From Sabellastarte sp. h YS-2021 (Eukaryota > Annelida > Polychaeta > Sabellida > Sabellidae), in the NCBI GenBank assembly GCA_964017235.1, contig OZ024928.1, positions 84,997,566 through 85,061,565 on the forward strand: a stretch of 64,000 nt of DNA, written 5' to 3'. Of the stretch, positions 1 through 12,746 are shown piece after piece; within the stretch, counting starts at the first letter, position 1; the number at the start of each line of letters is the position of its first letter. Below the pieces are notes generated by a model that worked only from the letters and a program-made list of their open reading frames with translations, was not told the origin of the DNA and ran no database searches. The position numbers and the translations under genes were made by a program.

Positions 1-560
1 CGGGTGGTAAAACTGACCGGCTACTTAGATTTAGATTCTCCACATATGCTTTCCCAATACCTCTTAATACATTCTGAAGCTATAAAAGCAATGATAAAGG
101 AGATATAAGGCAAAAACTCCAAAGCAGCTATTTATGACCCCAGTTTAGCCTATAAGGGGGGGCTGGGGGTTAAAACTGACTGGCTATTTAGACTCTCCAC
201 ATATGCTTTCCCAATACCTCTTAATACATTCTGAAGCTATAAAAGCAACAATAAAGGAGATATAAGGCAAAAACTCAAAATCAGCTATTTTATGACCCCA
301 GTTTGACCCATATGCTTTCCCAATACCTCTTAATACATTCTGAAGCTATAAAAGCAACAATAAAGGAGATATAAGGCAAAAACTCAAAATCAGCTATTTT
401 ATGACCCCAGTTTGACCCATAAAGGGGGGCCGTGGGGTAAAACTGACCGGCTATTTAGACTCTCCACATATGGTTTCCTATTACCTCCCAATACATTTTA
501 TGGCTCTAAATGCAATACTTAAGAAGATAATAGGGGGGGTTGACCTAAATTTAAGGCTCT
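1..560. repeat. tandem repeat, about 157-bp unit, four copies
   Basis: Four copies of a unit recognisable by CTTTCCCAATACC or a variant, at 50, 206, 315 and 475. Spacing is about 157 bp with one shortened unit of 109 bp. Each unit carries a GGAGATATAAGG motif and runs into a G-rich stretch followed by a block reading AAACTGACCGGC. No coding capacity is seen. It is probably the interior of a tandem-repeat-bearing element whose left end lies outside the window. Confidence 0.75.
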
Positions 561-900
561 CAGATTGGAAGGTGTGCGGAAATCACCCATAAATGGGACA
601 TTTTTCAAGGGATTGCTCCCAAAATCTAATCAGCTCGCGTTTTCGATAATATGAACAGGTGTGTCAAATTATAAGGCTGTGTAGCAAGTAGTTTTTCCTG
701 AACTGTGGTGACGGGGGGGGGGGGGGGGGTACTTAAAAAAATTGTTTTTGATCATGTGACCTTCATAAAGGTCAGAGGTCAAATTTAAGCATGCAGAAAA
801 ATTTTCCCACGCCTAACGTATATAAGTGCCAAATATGGTTTGAAACCTTCTAATAATAAAGGAGATATTCAAGGGAGACCATAATGCGGCGGCGAGGAAA
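561..900. other. no gene; poly-G tract
   Basis: No gene is recognisable. A run of about 19 G lies near 711-729 and may be a slippage-prone or misassembled homopolymer. The sequence leads into the 146-bp repeats of the next element. Confidence 0.5.
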
Positions 901-2061
901 CTGAGGCGAAAACAAATAAGTGCCCTTTCAGGGATGCTTAATAAGCAAGTTAAAAGCACTTTTAAGTTTGGCTACCCTCATTTGACCTTGAAGAACGGGC
1001 CCATGGTTAAATCTAACATCAAAAGATTCGCAGCCCATGATTTCCTATAGGTTGGTTTCACATTCCAAACCTCTAGGACCAATAATAAGCAAGTTATAAG
1101 CACTTTTAAGTTTGGCTATCGTCGTTTGACCTTGAATGAGAGGCCCAAGGTCAAATCTGACCATATTCAAAAGATTCCCAGCCCATGATTTCCTATAGGT
1201 TGGTTTACCATCCCAAACCTCTAGAACTAAAAATAAGCGAGTTATAAGCACTTTTAAGTTTGGCTGTCCTCGTTTGACCTTGAACGAGAGGCCCAAGGTC
1301 AAATCCGACCACACCACAAGATTCCCAGCCCATAATTTCCTATAGGTTGGTTTACCATCCCAAACCTCTAGGACCAATAGTAAGCGAGTTATAAACACTT
1401 TTAAGTTTGGCTTCCTTGTTTGACCTTGAAGGAGGCACCCAAGGTGAAATCTGACCACATCAGAAGATTTGCAGCCCATGATTTCCTATAGGTTGGTTAC
1501 CATCCCAAACCTCTAGGACCAATAATAAGAGAGTTATAAGCACTTTTAAGTTTGCCTATCCTCGTTTGACCTTGCAGGAGGGGCCCAAGGTGAAATCTGA
1601 CCACAGAAGATTCGCAGCCCATGATTTCCTATAGGTTGGTTTCACATTCCAAACCTCTAGGACCAATAATAAGGGAGATATAAGCACTTTTCATGACTGA
1701 AAAGAAACGTCCGTCTTGTTTTTCAAAATGAGGTCAAAAATATTCAGTCAAGAGTTTGTAATGATGAACATATCCTGCGAATTTGAGATCTCTACCTATA
1801 TTACCCTTTGTTCTACAGGGCCAACAAAACCCCTTGCTGAAAGTCGAAAAATGCCCATTGTGGCCATCTTGTTTTTCAAAATGAGGCCAAAAATATTCCG
1901 AGGCAAGATTTTATGGTTATGAATATATCCTGAAAATTTGAGAAGTCTACGTATAATACCCTGGCCTCTAGAGGGGTAACGAGAAAATCTCTACACACTG
2001 CAGCGGTGGCGTACTCATGCGTAATCCATAGTATCCACCGGATGCTATCCGGTGGATACAA
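901..2061 (+). mobile_element. family V hairpin-ended element, copy 1 (3' part)
   Basis: This contains five to six units of about 146 bp (905-1690), each with AATAAGCGAGTTATAAGC and CCCATGATTTCCTATAGG. A distinct 3' module follows, with TTTTTCAAAATGAGGCCAAA. It ends in a hairpin at 2032-2058: the 12-nt arms TATCCACCGGAT and ATCCGGTGGATA are perfect inverted repeats around GCT, followed by CAA and then T. A second copy lies at about 43.7-47.47 kb with the same repeats and the same hairpin. The terminal hairpin followed by AA and T matches the other families and suggests a Helitron/Helentron-like non-autonomous element. The left end is not resolved. Confidence 0.65.
2032..2058. repeat. perfect 12-bp inverted repeat (terminal hairpin, family V)
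   Basis: Arms of 12 nt around a 3-nt loop, three bases before the inferred element end. The same structure with one mismatch recurs at 47,438-47,464. Confidence 0.85.
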
Positions 2062-2600
2062 TTAAACAAAATATTGTAAATGCAATAGTTTTCACTTTAC
2101 AACTGATTCACTCAGCAGTGAGAACCTGAAAATAGCTATTGCTCAGCTATGTAATGAGCTACAGGTCTGCAAATTTAATATGTTATAGCCAACCAAAAAT
2201 TAGATGAATAACATGTATAAACAAAATACTCTAAATGCAATGGTTTTCAAGTTACAACTGATTTACTCAACAGTGAGAACCTCAAAGTAGCTATTGCTCA
2301 GCTATGCCATGAGATACAGGTCTGCAATTTTACTATGTTATAGCTGATCCAAAAGTAGCTGAATAATGTATGATACTAATATCTGTATGTGCAATAGTTT
2401 TCCAGTTACCAGTGATTTTACTCATTATGGAAGGTACTGAAAAGTAAAAAAGTAGCTGCTACTCACTTTGCTATTGGGATAGACACTGAAGATACACCCC
2501 ATGTTGTAGCTATGAAAAAAGTAGCTAAATAACATTTTAACAAAATGCTTTAAAGGCAATACTTTTCAAGTTATAAGTGATTCATTGCCTGATTTCATGA
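2062..2600. repeat. tandem repeat, about 158-bp unit
   Basis: Four diverged units anchored on TGCAATAGTTTTCA-like motifs near 2079, 2237, 2390 and 2555. They include AGCTATTGCTCAGCTATG. They directly follow the family V end, so family V probably inserted into this older repeat array. Confidence 0.6.
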
Positions 2601-3779
2601 ATTTTAATGCATCAAAAAATTATTTAAAAAATTCATAAAAAAAATAATTAATAAGAAAGATCCAGGCCTGATACACAAGGGAATCTACTGTTGGCCTAGT
2701 ACATTTATGCAAGATAAGAGAAAAATCCCTGAAATAGTGAATGAGAAAATTGTGATGAAGTGTTCACATTTTCACACTTTGGGTGGGGGTACCTCATTTG
2801 CAGGTTCATACTCCCACCAAGTCAAATGTCAAAACAGGATAACTATGGCAACCAGGCATTTGAGCAAAATAAGAGGACCATTTCAAATATACTAAACATT
2901 TTACATGACAGGGACAGGGAAATTTCAATGATATGCAGAGAGCAGAATCTAATTGTCATATACTGGAGACACTAGAATGTAGTACCTTCAAAAAACTTAC
3001 TTCATTCTAGATTGAACATGAAATGATTCTGAAAAATATGGAAGACAAAACCGGGCATATTTAACATTGTGACTGAAGTATTGGTTTAGGTTTTGACTTT
3101 GACAATTACCGGGCAAACTTTCTGTAATATTAAGGTAACCAACAGAATAAGGTCACATGTCCTACAAGACACCAGAACAGTCACCATTTCTATGAATGTA
3201 ATCTTCTGTGGAACAAGTTCTTCTATTTCATTAAAACTATTAAATTTGTGTTATTTATTGTACAAAACTATATGTGTAATATGACATATATATCTATATG
3301 TTACAGTGAATATGTATATCAGGGAATACGCTGTATAATTTAGTTGATAGCTCAAGGCTAAAAGGCATGAACACCACCTTTAGGCAAGGTGATATTTTTA
3401 TGTTTTTCATTATGGTACAGTAAAAGCTGCATTATAAAATCATGGGAGATTATATTGGGTCTAGTAGATTAAAACACAGTAAAGTTATTTCATACAAATA
3501 TATATTCTAAAGATTTCTAGTTGGGGAATGTGCATATTCCCTGAAAATTTTGGGGAATACAAGTGATCGTTTTAGGGCATATGCGTCTTCACTAAAAATA
3601 CACATATTCCATGATTACACATATTGGCTGTAACATATATAAACATATTTTCCACAGCATGTGCATTGAGATTGGACACTACTCCTACACTAACACTTTA
3701 ACATTCAAAGTTCAGGCTAAATTCTCATCCTGAGAAAGATTAATGAAATCAACGTTCTTGGTGGGAAAAGCCCTTAATT
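2601..3779. other. no recognisable gene
   Basis: AT-rich sequence with only short, unconvincing open frames. No domain, splice structure or repeat family was recognised apart from simple TATATA stretches near 3,285. Confidence 0.5.
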
Positions 3780-4733
3780 TTGGCTCTTTAGTTTGGCAGA
3801 TACCCCAAAGTGAAAAAAAAACCTGACCACTGTTGACCCATATTGACTGAGCAGAAAATAGCATCAGAGATTCCCATGTCCCACAGCCTGGGAAATAGTT
3901 TTCCACACACGAGATATAGAATAAGTGATAAAGTGTCATAGAGTACAAGGAACAGGAGACTTTCTGAGCACATACTGTGACATGATGTTGCACACTCACA
4001 CCCCCTAAAGAATGTCCCTATCGTGTATAAACTTCCTTGGTATTATGGTTTCTGTGATATGCCCGTACAAGATTTTACAGGTCAAGGTCACTACGGTAAG
4101 GTCAAATCAAGGCCATATCATGATGCTGGACACCTACATCCCGTAACTAATATCCATGCCACATATCAACTTTCTACACCTTTCAGTTTCTGAGATATAG
4201 CCCGGACAAGGCTTGCAAACTGAAGGTCACTACGGCAAAGTCAATGGTCAAATCAAGGTCATACCATGATGTTGAACACCTACATCCCCAAACCAATGTC
4301 CCTACCAAGTAACAACTTACTACACCATATGGTTCCTGAGATATAGCCCAGACACGATTTTCAAACTCGTGGTCACTACGGCAAGATGAAAGGTCAAATC
4401 AAGGTCACACCATGACGCTGCACACCTACACCCCCTAACTAATGTCCCTACCAAGCCCTATCAACTTTCTACACCTTATGGTGGGTGAGATATAGCCCGG
4501 ACAAGATTTTCAAACTAGAGGTCACTACAGCAAGGTCAAAACAAGGTCACACCATAATGTTGCACACCTACATGCCCCAACCATTGTCCCTACCAAGAAT
4601 CAACATCTTGCACCTCAGGGTTTCTGTGACACTGCCCGGACAAGCTTTTTTCTGCTGCCCGACTACCCAACCAACCACATGGACACAACTGGTGAAAAGA
4701 GTACCCACACAGCCCTCAAAGACTGTGGGGTAA
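3780..4733 (+). mobile_element. family IV hairpin-ended element, copy 1
   Basis: About four units of 145 bp carry GTTTCTGAGATATAGCCCGG (near 4188, 4330, 4480, 4620) and CAAGGTCACTACGGCAAGG-like motifs. The copy ends in a degenerate hairpin (CACAGCCCTC versus GACTGTGGGG) followed by TAA. The 5' module shares AATAGCATCAGAGAT and a CCCACAGCCT motif with the better copy at 44.5-46.5 kb. The start is approximate. Confidence 0.6.
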
Positions 4734-5717
4734 AAACTGGGAAATATATTTTACAGTTTCAACATTACATTTTCTCACAACATTTCTAAGCATTATATGC
4801 AGCTTTGGATCTCCTAGTCAATTTCTGTTACTGGGGTACACCCAGCTCAAAGTCAATGAATTTAGATACAAAATACAGGCTCAATTTTTTTTTTCAGCTC
4901 TGCAGTGTCAGTTTTCTGCATGAGGACATCTAGAAAATATGCATCTAATAAATTTCTGTAAAGAGTGTGGTTAAATCTTGTATTACATCATTGGTAAAAT
5001 CATTTACTAAACCCTACAAAAGCCTGCATTTTAGAGTCCCTCGTTTCCTATAGCTCAAAATTTATTCCAAATCTCCATTACTATATCACACAAAATTAAC
5101 TGAATGTAGCAATGGTTTGGTAAATCTGCTTCCTTATTATTAAACATATGCTATAGTATCATCTATATGGAGAAGGAATTGTGAACTTCACCTCAATATA
5201 TGAAGTTGATTTTTTAGGTTATCCACCACCCCACCCCCACCACCATCAACACTCCCTCCTCCATTATTTAATTTTGAATTACTTAACTAATGCCAAGAAG
5301 ATTACAATGCTATGTCCCTTTGAATAGCTTTTTTGAATTGTGTAAAGTTCATATTTTTTGCAATAATTTTAGCCATTATTGACCATTATCACAATCTTAT
5401 TGTATCATTTTAAGGGGCAGTCCCATTGGTGAATTTCACATGCTGTGGTGAATTTCATACTCTCTGTAACTTTAAACTGTAGCAATAGCAGAAAAGACCT
5501 CTTCGTGAACACTTCTGGGTTTTAGTCCGTTATCCATCCTTCATATATCTAACACCCTGACATATAAGGTGCACGATCTCTCATTTAAAGAGTACCAAGA
5601 CAACAAGATTTTATTTTCAAATGAATCATCACTGCTCAGATGAAGAATCTTCCTTCATGGGACTGTGTACCTAGTGAAAAAAAAAATTTCAAGAAATGTA
5701 AACTTTTATTTTATTGT
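4734..5717. other. no recognisable gene
   Basis: AT-rich non-coding sequence between the family IV copy and the left DIRS terminus. It contains a short C-rich tract near 5,222-5,262. No open frame with a recognisable product. Confidence 0.5.
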
Positions 5718-5895
5718 GCTACAATAGCTTACCATGTGGAACTGAATGCTGATCTCGGATGCCCTGGCCAATGTCCAAGAAAAATATACATCTAGTACTG
5801 GCCGGTGCCTCACAGGGGGTGGGGTGTGGGGGTGGGGGGGGGTGTGGTGATCCCTGTCGTGAAATACCGCATGATCTCCCTTCTTTCTCGTAGGC
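5718..5895 (+). repeat. left inverted terminal repeat of the DIRS element
   Basis: Begins GCTACAATAGCTTACCATG and is the reverse complement of 36,092-36,244, with small indels and an expanded GT/G-rich tract at about 5,816-5,850. It also matches, inverted, an inner copy at 36,012-36,043, which fits the DIRS internal complementary region near the right end. Confidence 0.8.
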
Positions 5896-6089
5896 CGTAT
5901 ATATTTCAGACGTGTTTTTATTGACAAGGAAAGAAATTTATATTTTCTATGGATATAGTTGTCCTTGGATACTGAAATTACACCAGTTTCTTTATTTTAT
6001 AACATAGAATCTCCATTTTGTGACTTCACAGAACAGCTAAGTATATTTAACATATTTTACAACTTAAATCCCCCTCCGGGTTCACTTCC

Positions 6090-6345
6090 GTCTTTGTCTA
6101 GACAGCAATTGCTTGCAAACTAATGCGCGACTCGTGCATGTAGTTTATATACAGGAATATATGCCTGTTGAAATCAAATCAAATAAATATTTTGAGGGTT
6201 TATCCCTGTTCTGCTACAGTGTGGTGACGTCGTCTAGACAGCATGTGCTGAGAGACTACGAACTGTGTATGCAGCTTATTACAGGACCTTTACTTGTTGA
6301 ATAAAATCAAATAAAATATTGTAACCCTTATCTGCTACCTTATTT
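6090..6345. repeat. tandem duplication, about 133-bp unit, in DIRS 5' region
   Basis: Two diverged copies each start GTCTAGACAGCA (near 6,098 and 6,231) and end AATCAAATAAAATATT-like and CTGCTAC. No coding capacity. They lie in the leader between the left terminal repeat and the gag remnant. Confidence 0.6.
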
Positions 6346-6710
6346 GATCATTTAAAGGGTTAAAACTTAAAAATTAAGTCGTCCCCCCTTTTATTTCTGT
6401 GCATTTTATCAAAGATCAAATATAGATTTGATGTTTTTTTTAAAAAATAAGTATTTAAAATATTTTACTTTAGTTACAACCATCCGAGCAGGTCGGATGT
6501 TCTCGGACTTTTGAAGCCTGGTCCCAACCGCAGCTTGACTTATATTTACCCAAGTACTAACAATCCAAACATGGCCGGATGATCGGATGTTCGGATTATT
6601 GTTTGGATTCAAATTCCGAACAGTTCGGATGATTGTTTTAGATCAGAACTCCAAACATTCCTAGTCAGAATACTCACTTGGTTTAAAAAAGGCACTTATC
6701 TGGGACTTCC

Positions 6711-7735
6711 ATGCAAGTCAAAAAGTCCTCAAAGCTCAAACGGCTTCTTCTGAACAAGGTACATCAATTCAAACCCAGACCTTGTACATATAGGGAAGTA
6801 GATTTGACTTGCCCTCACACCATACTGCGAACATTGAATCTTAGGCAAATTTTGAATCTCCCTGACCCCAGGGACATTATGCCTAGGTCCTCTACCACAG
6901 TCTGGGCTCTGAATGATGTAGCAGGCCAACAGGAGCTTAGGCCAAGGGGCCCTTCAGCTATGCTCCCACTCAGTCCTCAACTTAAAGATGTTTTTGATAA
7001 ATTTAAACAGGACTTTCAGGCTACTAATTTACCTGAAAATAAATCTATAAAATCCCTGGTTCCACTGGGGGTACTATTGTGACAACCTTGTTTTGAGGAC
7101 AAATTACAAGATTTCAAAATCTGTTTCTCCCCTAGTCTCTCTGGGGCCCCTATGGGCTAGGTCCCCCACTGGTAGTCAAAGAGTTTGAGCTTCAGGCAAG
7201 GTAATTTCTGTACCCTTAATCTTTGTCTGCTTTACCTAGGTACAACCTAGTCATGGAAACTGTTATGACAGTATCAGGGCTACTTTCAACAGGTCAACTC
7301 ATTTTCAAGGGTACCTATATATCTATATATATATGTATATAAACAAAAGCAGCAGCCATAGATGATTGTGAAAAGACCTGTGACTAGCTATCCTGTATAA
7401 GAAGATCCTTATCCAACAGAGTTCCGTAGCCTGTCAAGTAGGGCCTTAGCCCACTGTCCAGAGAGACATATACACTATGACTTAGGAGTTCCCCATTCAC
7501 AATTAGTTAAGGAGAGACAAGAGTTCCCCCTCAAGGCACCTGTAGAAACACTTAAGAGTTTAGGCCCTATTAAATCAGCCCTTTCATGATCCCCACAACC
7601 AAGAGGCTCCTACAGGAAACACCCCTATGGCGGTCAATCCATTCCACGCAGTAACTATCGTTTTCCCTAGGTAGGGGGAAATCGAGTAGCAGAGGCTCCA
7701 GAGGTCGTTTTCGACCTCACACAAGGGGAAGAGGT
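6711..7735 (+). pseudogene. DIRS ORF1 (gag-like) remnant
   Basis: The first 123 codons are open (6,711-7,082) and contain a stretch around LKDVFDKFKQDF and LPENKSIKS, which I associate with ORF1 of molluscan and cnidarian DIRS elements. A frameshift near 7,075-7,085 follows. Traces of the same ORF continue (QPCFEDKLQ near 7,084), with an RGR-rich basic tail near 7,690-7,735. Function would be the structural or nucleic-acid-binding protein of the retroelement. It is broken by stops and shifts. The family assignment is by recall, supported by position between the terminal repeat and the reverse transcriptase. Confidence 0.6.
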
Positions 7736-7736
7736 T

Positions 7737-7880
7737 GTGAAAACCCCTCCTTCCAATGACTCCTTAAAAGCCTCCCTTAGTCCCCCAGTAGGAGGTCTCC
7801 ATTCTTTCAGAAGACACTGGCAAAAAAACGAATGCTCAAACGATTTGTTAAACATTCTTACCATTCATCATCAATTACAA
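7737..7880 (+). pseudogene. DIRS reverse transcriptase, N-terminal fragment
   Basis: Codons 7,737-7,880 include SPPVGGLHSF and a following NDLLNILT stretch, a typical entry into a DIRS reverse transcriptase. The frame is cut exactly at a codon boundary by the family III element at 7,881. It resumes in the same frame at 28,064, where LARVPLIHSGYKA-type sequence continues. Confidence 0.65.
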
Positions 7881-8434
7881 CTAGATTGGGCCAACTCGGC
7901 GCCAACATATCCCCAGACAGGTCATCACTCACGCCACAGGTTTTGATTGGGAATTTTTTATTTAATCCATTTGTTGTATGCCATAAATATTGGGAAAAGT
8001 TATATGAACTTCAGCACATCAATCTACTAAAGGAAGATGGTGTATCCCCAGACGTCAAATACATAACAGATCATATTTTCAATCTTCCTGCAATGATAAC
8101 TCTGAACCTATTTTCAAAGTATTTAAATGATTGATGATTGAATGTCCATTCTAAATTAACTAGAGGATCGCTCGCAAAAAAAAAAGATAATGTTTTTGCA
8201 TAGCAAAAACAAAGCGTCCCGAAAAGGATATAAAGGTGAGTGCTAAAGTATTAAGAAAATGCTTCGTTTCTAGCCTTATACTGTTGTGGCAACCAAAGTA
8301 AGCGCAGTCTGCTCTATCTAGCACAGTTTTCAAGATATAAGCATTTTTGTGTTTTGCAAAAAATAAAAAAATTAAAAATGTCCGCTATATTTGGCGAGAC
8401 AAAAATATTTTGAAAATTGGCATGGCTACTCTGC

Positions 8435-11400
8435 AGAGATACCCAGCAGGTCTAAAATTTTGTTGAGTTCGCTCCATATAGCACGGTTCTCGAGATATAA
8501 GCATTTTTGTGTTTTGCAAAAACTTTGAAAATTCAAAATGGCCACCATTTTTGGGGAGACAAAATTTTTTGTCAAAACCACTGCCGCGGTGTGTATCTCC
8601 CGCCGAGCATTAAAGCAAAAGAAATAGCTTTTCCGAGATATTCACAATTTTTCATTTTCGTGTGTGAAAGCTCTGCCAAAAGTAGGTGAATGAGTTATTT
8701 GAGAAAAATTGGCTATCTGCAATACTATTAAGAGATAATTCACATTTACTCATTTTGAGGTGAATAATTAGCTATGGGTCTGAAACTTCACCAAGTGAAA
8801 GCTCTCCCAAAAGTAGGTGAATGAGTTATTTGAGAAAAATTGGGTATCTGCAATACTTTTAGAGATAATTCGCATTTACTCATTTTGAGTAGGCGAGTAA
8901 TTAGCTATGGGTCTGAAACTTCACCAAGTGAAAGCTCTCCCAAAAGTAGGTGAATGAGTTATTTGAGAAAAATTGGCTATCTGCAATACTTTTAGAGATA
9001 ATTCGCATTTACTCATTTTGAGTAGGTGAGTAATTAGCTATGGGTCTGAAACTTCACCAAGTGAAAGCTCTCCCAAAAGTAGGTGAATGATTAATTTGAC
9101 AAAAATTGGCTATCTGCAATACTTTTAGAGATAATTCGCATTTACTCATTTTGAGTAGGTGAGTAATTAGCTATGGGTCTGAAACTTCACCAAGTGAAAG
9201 CTCTCCCAAAAGTAGGTGAATAAGTTATTTGAGAAAAATTGGCTATCTGCAATACTTTTAGAGATAATTCGCATTTACTCATTTTGAGTGGGTGAGTAAT
9301 TAGCTATGGGTCTGAAACTTCACCAAGTGAAAGCTCTCCCAAAAGTAGGTGAATGAGTTATTTGAGAAAAATTGGCTATCTGCAATACTTTTAGAGATAA
9401 TTCGCATTTACTCATTTTGAGTAGGTGAGTAATTAGCTATGGGTCTGAAACTTCACCAAGTGAAAGCTCTCCCAAAAGTAGGTGAATGAGGTATTTGAGA
9501 AAAATTGGCTATCTGCAATACTTTTAGAGATAATTCGCATTTACTCATTTTGAGTAGGTGAGTAATTAGCTATGGGTCTGAAACTTCACCAAGTGAAAGC
9601 TCTCCCAAAAGTAGGTGAATGATTAATTTGAGAAAAATTGGCTATCTGCAATACTTTTAGAGATAATTCGCATTTACTCATTTTGAGTAGGTGAGTAATT
9701 AGCTATGGGTCTGAAACTTCACACAGTGAAAGCTCTCCCAAAAGTAGGTGAATGAGTTATTTGAGAAAAATTGGCTATCTGCAATACTTTTAGAGATAAT
9801 TCGCATTTACTCATTTTGAGTAGGTGAGTAATTAGCTATGGGTCTGAAACTTCACCAAGTGAAAAGCTCTGCCAAAAGTAGGTGAATGAGTTATTTGAGA
9901 AAAATTGGCTATCTGCAATACTTTTAGAGATAATTCGCATTTACTCATTTTCAGTAGGTGAGTAATTAGCTATGGGTCTGAAACTTCACCAAGTGAAAGC
10001 TCTGCCAAAAGTAGGTGAATGAGTTATTTCAGAAAAATTGGCTATCTGCAATACTTTTAGAGATAATTCGCATTTACTCATTTTGAGTAGGTGAGTAATT
10101 AGCTATGGGTCTGAAACTTCACAGAGTGAAAGCTCTCCCAAAAGTAGGTGAATGAGTTATTTGAGAAAAATTGGCTATCTGCAATACTTTTAGAGATAAT
10201 TCGCATTTACTCATTTTGAGTAGGTGAGTAATTAGCTATGGGTCTGAAACTTCACAGAGTGAAAGCTCTCCCAAAAGTAGGTGAATGAGTTATTTGAGAA
10301 AAATTGGCTATCTGCAATACTTTTAGAGATAATTCGCATTTACTCATTTTGAGTAGGTGAGTAATTAGCTATGGGTCTGAAACTTCACTGAGTGAAAGCT
10401 CTCCCAAAAGTAGGTGAATGATTAATTTGAGAAAAATTGGCTATCTGCAATACTTTTAGAGATAATTCGCATTTACTCATTTTGAGTAGGTGAGTAATTA
10501 GCTATGGGTCTGAAACTTCACCAAGTGAAAGCTCTCCCAAAAGTAGGTGAATGAGTTATTTGAGACAAATTGGCTATCTGCAATACTTTTAGAGATACCC
10601 AGCAGGTCTAAAATTTTGTTGAGTTCGCTCCATATAGCACGGTTCTCGAGATATAAGCATTTTTGTGTTTTGCAAAAACTTTGAAAATTCAAAATGGCCA
10701 CCATTTTTGGGGAGACAAAATTTTTTGTCAAAACCACTGCCGCGGTGTGTATCTCCCGCCGAGCATTAAAGCAAAAGAAATAGCTTTTCCGAGATATTCA
10801 CAATTTTTCATTTTCGTGTGTGAAAGCTCTGCCAAAAGTAGGTGAATGAGTTATTTGAGAAAAATTGGCTATCTGCAATACTATTAAGAGATAATTCACA
10901 TTTACTCATTTTGAGGTGAATAATTAGCTATGGGTCTGAAACTTCACCAAGTGAAAGCTCTCCCAAAAGTAGGTGAATGAGTTATTTGAGAAAAATTGGG
11001 TATCTGCAATACTTTTAGAGATAATTCGCATTTACTCATTTTGAGTAGGCGAGTAATTAGCTATGGGTCTGAAACTTCACCAAGTGAAAGCTCTCCCAAA
11101 AGTAGGTGAATGAGTTATTTGAGAAAAATTGGCTATCTGCAATACTTTTAGAGATAATTCGCATTTACTCATTTTGAGTAGGTGAGTAATTAGCTATGGG
11201 TCTGAAACTTCACCAAGTGAAAGCTCTCCCAAAAGTAGGTGAATGATTAATTTGACAAAAATTGGCTATCTGCAATACTTTTAGAGATAATTCGCATTTA
11301 CTCATTTTGAGTAGGTGAGTAATTAGCTATGGGTCTGAAACTTCACCAAGTGAAAGCTCTCCCAAAAGTAGGTGAATAAGTTATTTGAGAAAAATTGGCT

Positions 11401-12746
11401 ATCTGCAATACTTTTAGAGATAATTCGCATTTACTCATTTTGAGTGGGTGAGTAATTAGCTATGGGTCTGAAACTTCACCAAGTGAAAGCTCTCCCAAAA
11501 GTAGGTGAATGAGTTATTTGAGAAAAATTGGCTATCTGCAATACTTTTAGAGATAATTCGCATTTACTCATTTTGAGTAGGTGAGTAATTAGCTATGGGT
11601 CTGAAACTTCACCAAGTGAAAGCTCTCCCAAAAGTAGGTGAATGAGGTATTTGAGAAAAATTGGCTATCTGCAATACTTTTAGAGATAATTCGCATTTAC
11701 TCATTTTGAGTAGGTGAGTAATTAGCTATGGGTCTGAAACTTCACCAAGTGAAAGCTCTCCCAAAAGTAGGTGAATGATTAATTTGAGAAAAATTGGCTA
11801 TCTGCAATACTTTTAGAGATAATTCGCATTTACTCATTTTGAGTAGGTGAGTAATTAGCTATGGGTCTGAAACTTCACACAGTGAAAGCTCTCCCAAAAG
11901 TAGGTGAATGAGTTATTTGAGAAAAATTGGCTATCTGCAATACTTTTAGAGATAATTCGCATTTACTCATTTTGAGTAGGTGAGTAATTAGCTATGGGTC
12001 TGAAACTTCACCAAGTGAAAAGCTCTGCCAAAAGTAGGTGAATGAGTTATTTGAGAAAAATTGGCTATCTGCAATACTTTTAGAGATAATTCGCATTTAC
12101 TCATTTTCAGTAGGTGAGTAATTAGCTATGGGTCTGAAACTTCACCAAGTGAAAGCTCTGCCAAAAGTAGGTGAATGAGTTATTTCAGAAAAATTGGCTA
12201 TCTGCAATACTTTTAGAGATAATTCGCATTTACTCATTTTGAGTAGGTGAGTAATTAGCTATGGGTCTGAAACTTCACAGAGTGAAAGCTCTCCCAAAAG
12301 TAGGTGAATGAGTTATTTGAGAAAAATTGGCTATCTGCAATACTTTTAGAGATAATTCGCATTTACTCATTTTGAGTAGGTGAGTAATTAGCTATGGGTC
12401 TGAAACTTCACAGAGTGAAAGCTCTCCCAAAAGTAGGTGAATGAGTTATTTGAGAAAAATTGGCTATCTGCAATACTTTTAGAGATAATTCGCATTTACT
12501 CATTTTGAGTAGGTGAGTAATTAGCTATGGGTCTGAAACTTCACTGAGTGAAAGCTCTCCCAAAAGTAGGTGAATGATTAATTTGAGAAAAATTGGCTAT
12601 CTGCAATACTTTTAGAGATAATTCGCATTTACTCATTTTGAGTAGGTGAGTAATTAGCTATGGGTCTGAAACTTCACCAAGTGAAAGCTCTCCCAAAAGT
12701 AGGTGAATGAGTTATTTGAGACAAATTGGCTATCTGCAATACTTTT
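8435..12746 (+). repeat. 2,156-bp segmental tandem duplication
   Basis: The block 8,435-10,590 is repeated at 10,591-12,746 and looks essentially identical, including rare variants such as GTAGGCGAGTAA and TTGGGTATCTGC at a constant offset of 2,156. The 7-base motif AGAGATA sits at all three junctions (8,435, 10,591, 12,747). The block joins part of the 5' module to about 15 units of the 133-bp array. It is either a very recent duplication or an assembly artefact. Confidence 0.85.

Noticed and set aside
703..729. Poly-G run as a regulatory quadruplex
   Set aside because: Uninterrupted homopolymer, as likely to be slippage or an assembly error; no gene nearby.
1045..1479. 144-codon minus-strand frame
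   Set aside because: It is a translation of three family V repeat units, internally repetitive, with no domain.
5706..5927. 73-codon minus-strand frame
   Set aside because: It lies entirely in the DIRS inverted terminal repeat and reads through a GT/G-rich simple tract.
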